From NCBI RefSeq assembly GCF_011605345.1, contig NZ_JAAOXM010000008.1, positions 1 to 64,000 of the forward strand: DNA of 64,000 nucleotides, written 5' to 3'. The notes below the pieces were generated by a model, which saw only the letters and a program-made list of their open reading frames with translations, had not been told where the DNA came from and did no database searches. The stretch is from Burkholderia sp. D-99. Lineage in GTDB: Bacteria > Pseudomonadota > Gammaproteobacteria > Burkholderiales > Burkholderiaceae. Within the stretch, counting starts at the first letter, position 1; each line of letters starts with the position of its first letter. Made by a program: the position numbers and the translations under genes. Shown here piece by piece: positions 61,262-64,000 of this stretch.

Positions 61262-61304
61262 CCCGCCCACGCATCCGCCCTGTCCGAGACCCGGACGGGG
61301 CGGG
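61262..61304. other. Stable stem between livK and livH
   Basis: CCCGCCC (61262-61268) pairs with GGGCGGG (61298-61304), enclosing GTCCG/CGGAC (61282-61286 with 61292-61296). Such intergenic stems commonly protect the abundant binding-protein mRNA and reduce expression of downstream membrane genes. Confidence 0.5.
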
Positions 61305-61436
61305 TGTGCATTCGCGCCGCGCATGTCCCCAGTGCGCGGCCGGCAGGCGGCCCGAGACGACACCGTGCGTTGCGCGCGGCCGAATGCCGTGATCCGGCGC
61401 GGTACGTGACACAGCGCCAACGGGAGCTTCCCGCAC

Positions 61437-62363
<927 letters not shown>

Positions 62364-62374
62364 GGGAGACGCAG

Positions 62375-63646
62375 ATGAGTACAGTCATTTCCGTTCGCCG
62401 CCCGGCCGCCGACGCATCGATCGGCCAGGCGCTGAAAAATGCCGTGGCCGCCGCGTTCCTGACGGCGATTCTCACGATCCCCGTGCTCGGCCTGCAGCTG
62501 CAGCTCGACGGCTATCAGGTGGTGCTTACGCCGCACTGGCGGCCGGTGTGGATCGCGGTCGCGGCCGTGTTCCTGTTCCAGCTGTTCAAGCCGTGGCTCG
62601 TGCGCGCGAAATCGGCGGTGAAGCTGCCGGCGATGCCCGCGATGGGCGCGCAGCAGCAGCGCGTGATCGTATGGGTGCTGCTCGCGGTCGGGCTCGTGTG
62701 GCCGTTCTTCGGCTCGCGCGGCGCGGTGGACATCGCGACGCTAGCGCTGATCTACGTGATCCTTGGCCTCGGGCTGAACATCGTGGTCGGTTTCGCGGGG
62801 TTGCTGGATCTCGGCTATGTCGGGTTCTACGCGGTCGGCGGCTATACGTATGCGATGCTGAACCAGTACTTCGGGCTGTCGTTCTGGGAATGTCTGCCGC
62901 TCGCCGCGATCGCGGCCGCGACGTTCGGCTTCCTGCTCGGCTTCCCGGTGCTGCGGCTGCGCGGCGACTATCTCGCGATCGTCACGCTCGGCTTCGGCGA
63001 AATCATCCGCCTGCTCGCGAACAACCTGACGAGCCTCACGGGCGGCCCGGACGGCATCTCGGGCATCCCGAAGCCGACCGTGTTCGGCTACGAGATGGCG
63101 CGCAGCGCGAGCGTCGAAGGGGCGAAGACGTTCCACGAACTGATCGGGCTGGAATACAGCGGCGACCACGTGGTGATCTTCCTGTACCTGCTCGCGCTCG
63201 TGCTGGTCGGCTTCACGCTGTTCGTCACGAGCCGCCTGATCCGCATGCCGATGGGCCGTGCGTGGGAAGCGCTGCGCGACGACGAGATCGCGTGCCGGTC
63301 GCTGGGCCTGAACCCGACGCGCATCAAGCTGTCGGCGTTCACGCTCGGCGCGGCGTTCGCGGGCATCGGCGGCGCGTTCTTCGCGGCGCGCCAGGGCCTC
63401 GTGAATCCTGAATCGTTCACCTTCATCGAATCGGCGCTGATCCTCGCGATCGTCGTGCTCGGCGGGATGGGTTCGCAGCTCGGCGTGATCCTCGCGGCGA
63501 TCCTGCTGACCGTGCTGCCGGAAGTCGCGCGCGGCTTCGCCGAATACCGGATGCTGATCTTCGGTCTGGTGATGGTGTTGATGATGATGTGGCGTCCGCA
63601 GGGCCTGTTGCCCGCGAGCCGTCCCCACGTGGAGCTCCCCCAATGA
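62375..63646 (+). CDS. livM: Branched-chain amino acid ABC permease LivM
   Basis: 423 aa with an extra N-terminal hydrophobic region of about 100 residues (as in LivM). Core signatures: ILGLGLNIVVGFAGLLDLGYVGFYAVGGY and GGMGSQLGVILAAILLTVLPE. Start ATG 62375 has GGGAGA upstream. Stop overlaps the livG start. Confidence 0.93.
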   Translation: MSTVISVRRPAADASIGQALKNAVAAAFLTAILTIPVLGLQLQLDGYQVVLTPHWRPVWIAVAAVFLFQLFKPWLVRAKSAVKLPAMPAMGAQQQRVIVWVLLAVGLVWPFFGSRGAVDIATLALIYVILGLGLNIVVGFAGLLDLGYVGFYAVGGYTYAMLNQYFGLSFWECLPLAAIAAATFGFLLGFPVLRLRGDYLAIVTLGFGEIIRLLANNLTSLTGGPDGISGIPKPTVFGYEMARSASVEGAKTFHELIGLEYSGDHVVIFLYLLALVLVGFTLFVTSRLIRMPMGRAWEALRDDEIACRSLGLNPTRIKLSAFTLGAAFAGIGGAFFAARQGLVNPESFTFIESALILAIVVLGGMGSQLGVILAAILLTVLPEVARGFAEYRMLIFGLVMVLMMMWRPQGLLPASRPHVELPQ

Positions 63647-64000
63647 GTGCGAATGCAGAACTGTTGAAGGTCGCCGGGCTGCAGATGCGCTTCGGCGGGT
63701 TGCTCGCGGTGGACGGGATCGATTTCGACGTGCGCCGCGATGAAGTGTTCGCGATCATCGGGCCGAACGGCGCGGGCAAGACCACGGTGTTCAACTGCGT
63801 CGGCGGCTTCTACAAGCCGACCGGCGGCGACGTCGTGCTCGACGGCCACGCGATCGGCGGGCTGCCGAGCCACAAGATCGCGTTGAAGGGCCTCGTGCGG
63901 ACGTTCCAGAACATCCGCCTGTTCAAGTCGCTGACGGTCGTCGAGAACCTGCTGGTCGCGCAGCACCGCAAGGTGAAGGCGGGGTTGCTGCCGGGCCTGT
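63643..64000 (+). CDS. livG: Branched-chain amino acid ABC ATPase LivG (partial, runs off the window)
   Basis: First 119 codons. ATG overlaps the livM stop. Contains FGGLLAVDGIDF, Walker A GPNGAGKTT and the Q-loop region GLVRTFQNIRLF typical of LivG. The 3' part is beyond the window. Confidence 0.93.
   Translation, partial: MSANAELLKVAGLQMRFGGLLAVDGIDFDVRRDEVFAIIGPNGAGKTTVFNCVGGFYKPTGGDVVLDGHAIGGLPSHKIALKGLVRTFQNIRLFKSLTVVENLLVAQHRKVKAGLLPGL

Overview
The window is GC-rich bacterial DNA that reads as a Burkholderia chromosome, most likely the B. cepacia complex. The evidence is very high GC codon use, a complete oxidative L-fucose operon with a COG3618 lactonase, a Pseudomonas/Burkholderia-type carnitine operon, DUF4148 and DUF3331 proteins, and a VgrG-Eag-Rhs type VI secretion island. 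No rRNA, tRNA, CRISPR array, insertion sequence or prophage was seen.

Layout. 0-6.5 kb: a cysteinyl-tRNA synthetase behind a Cys-codon leader peptide and a terminator (a probable attenuator), a Pit phosphate transporter with its DUF47 partner, an IPNS-like oxygenase preceded by very small ORFs, a YbjQ protein and a GNAT. 6.5-9.6 kb: two secreted metallopeptidases (Vibrio-type leucyl aminopeptidase and an HELGH endopeptidase). 10-18 kb: two AraC-type regulators and an aromatic amine dehydrogenase operon (aauBEDA, two c-type cytochromes, a phenylacetaldehyde-type dehydrogenase). 18-21.4 kb: a DMT transporter, a LysR regulator and isocitrate lyase with a perfect 18-bp operator-like palindrome upstream. 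21.8-27.6 kb: a carnitine operon (caiX-cdhC-cdhA-cdhB-hocS plus a gamma-butyrobetaine hydroxylase). 27.8-30.3 kb: small Burkholderia-specific genes and a candidate terminator-ended non-coding RNA. 30.4-39.7 kb: the L-fucose operon (five enzymes, a three-gene ABC importer and a GntR/FadR regulator). 39.7-45.5 kb: a DAO-family oxidase, a HEAT-repeat protein and a yfiRNB-type cyclic-di-GMP module. 46-58.6 kb: the T6SS island. 58.7-64 kb: an exported protein and a livKHM(G) branched-chain amino acid importer running off the end.

How the genes work together. The catabolic blocks are complete. Aromatic amines would be deaminated in the periplasm by the TTQ enzyme and the aldehyde oxidised by the ALDH. 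Carnitine would be oxidised, cleaved and released as betaine. Fucose would go through lactone, fuconate, ketodeoxyfuconate and diketodeoxyfuconate to pyruvate and lactate. The T6SS island encodes a VgrG spike, an Eag chaperone, a prePAAR-Rhs effector with a probable RNase tip, and its immunity gene. These are followed by about 5 kb of AT-richer debris: at least two displaced toxin-tail/immunity pairs whose reading frames overlap, a decayed immunity paralogue, out-of-order vgrG scraps, a ParS-type antitoxin and a SymE-like toxin.

The least conventional signals are the cysS leader, the candidate RNA divergent from the fucose operon, the small ORFs ahead of the IPNS-like oxygenase, and the stacked toxin/immunity remnants.
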